This document shows, piece after piece, positions 38,570 to 38,938 of a DNA stretch of 38,938 nt. How positions within the stretch are numbered: position 1 is the stretch's first letter; every line of letters begins with the position of its first letter. Made by a program: the position numbers and the translations under genes. The stretch is taken from positions 1 to 38,938 of the forward strand of contig JADBKC010000014.1 of the NCBI GenBank assembly GCA_014896555.1, given 5' to 3'. The notes under the pieces were generated by a model. It ran no database searches. It was given only the letters and a program-made list of their open reading frames with translations, and was not told the origin of the DNA. This DNA is from Caryophanales bacterium. GTDB lineage: Bacteria > Bacillota > Bacilli > Bacillales > DSM-4216.

Positions 38570-38599
38570 TTGACAGAATTCTTGTGAAAAGACTATGAT
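38570..38599 (+). promoter_or_regulatory. Sigma-A promoter of fumC
   Basis: A perfect TTGACA (38570-38575), an 18-base spacer and TATGAT (38594-38599), placed 54 bases before the fumC start. The upstream part of the gap (38344-38569) has no recognised gene or clear pab terminator. Confidence 0.8.
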
Positions 38600-38652
38600 A
38601 AAAATGACTTAAGAGTTGCGGTAAAGACTGAAAAATGTAAGGAGGATGGAAA

Positions 38653-38938
38653 ATGGAGTATCGTATTGAAAAGGACACTCTTGGTGAAGTGAAAGTTCCG
38701 AAAGACAAATATTGGGGTCCCCAAACAGAAAGAAGTCGAAATAACTTTAAAATCAGCATAGAAAAAATGCCTCTTGATCTCATTTACGCTTATGCTCATT
38801 TAAAGAAAGCGGCGGCCGTTGTGAATCATGAGCTAGGAAAATTAAGCGCTGCCAAAAAAGAAGCCATTGTGCAAGTATGCGATGAGATTTTAGGAGGAAA
38901 ATGGGATGAACATTTTCCGTTGTCTGTCTGGCAAACTG
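38653..38938 (+). CDS. fumC: Class II fumarate hydratase, N-terminal part
   Basis: The gene runs off the window; 95 residues are visible. [19 protein letters not shown] followed by [12 protein letters not shown] is the FumC/aspartase-superfamily N-terminus, and [16 protein letters not shown] follows as in fumarases. It interconverts fumarate and malate in the citric acid cycle. AAGGAGG lies 7 bases before ATG 38653. Confidence 0.92.
   Translation, partial: MEYRIEKDTLGEVKVPKDKYWGPQTERSRNNFKISIEKMPLDLIYAYAHLKKAAAVVNHELGKLSAAKKEAIVQVCDEILGGKWDEHFPLSVWQT

Overview
The window is chromosomal DNA from an endospore-forming, low-GC Firmicute of the family Bacillaceae. Support comes from SpoVR, a SplA/SplB spore photoproduct lyase pair, AGGAGG-type ribosome binding sites with frequent TTG and GTG starts, a T-box leucine leader, a CcpA-type cre site, and gene order resembling the Bacillus subtilis yhcT-yhcU and yhdB/spoVR neighbourhoods. 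Genus and species cannot be fixed from the sequence alone; a thermotolerant Geobacillus/Parageobacillus/B. smithii-like relative is a guess. No rRNA, tRNA or CRISPR array was seen.

Layout. 1-4100: the 5' part of a pseudouridine synthase gene (minus), yhcU (plus), a 1455-bp insertion sequence with a broken transposase, a translationally coupled disulfide-exchange pair (BdbC-like plus thioredoxin-like) and yhdB (minus). 4350-9400: spoVR, a two-gene FetAB/YjkBA-type ABC exporter, then a REP-associated tyrosine transposase (RAYT) with GGGGTCTGACCCC palindromes on both sides and a third palindrome copy at the end of spoVR. The last palindrome abuts a decayed, 5'-truncated MFS transporter. 9688-16785: two IclR regulators facing a six-gene operon for the lower meta-cleavage (4-oxalocrotonate) pathway of aromatic catabolism: semialdehyde dehydrogenase, hydratase, acylating acetaldehyde dehydrogenase, aldolase, decarboxylase and tautomerase. 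No ring-cleavage dioxygenase is present in the window. 16830-23766: arylamine N-acetyltransferase, splAB, tatA, modAB (no modC) and a bifunctional class A penicillin-binding protein.

24272-35278: the branched-chain amino acid locus ilvE-ilvD-[T-box]-ilvB-ilvH-ilvC-leuA-leuB-leuC-leuD, tightly packed and closed by a strong terminator. The T-box sits between ilvD and ilvB, so it can attenuate the seven downstream genes but not ilvE-ilvD. 35487-38343: the pabB-pabA-pabC 4-aminobenzoate operon, with each junction an ATGA overlap. 38653-end: the 5' part of class II fumarase fumC behind a good sigma-A promoter.

The most unusual part is 5817-9386. There the RAYT and its palindromes appear to have supplied or overlapped the stop codons of two neighbouring genes and to mark the break point of a transporter gene. 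The second point of interest is the aromatic-degradation cluster without a ring-opening enzyme, with a perfect cre match in its divergent control region.
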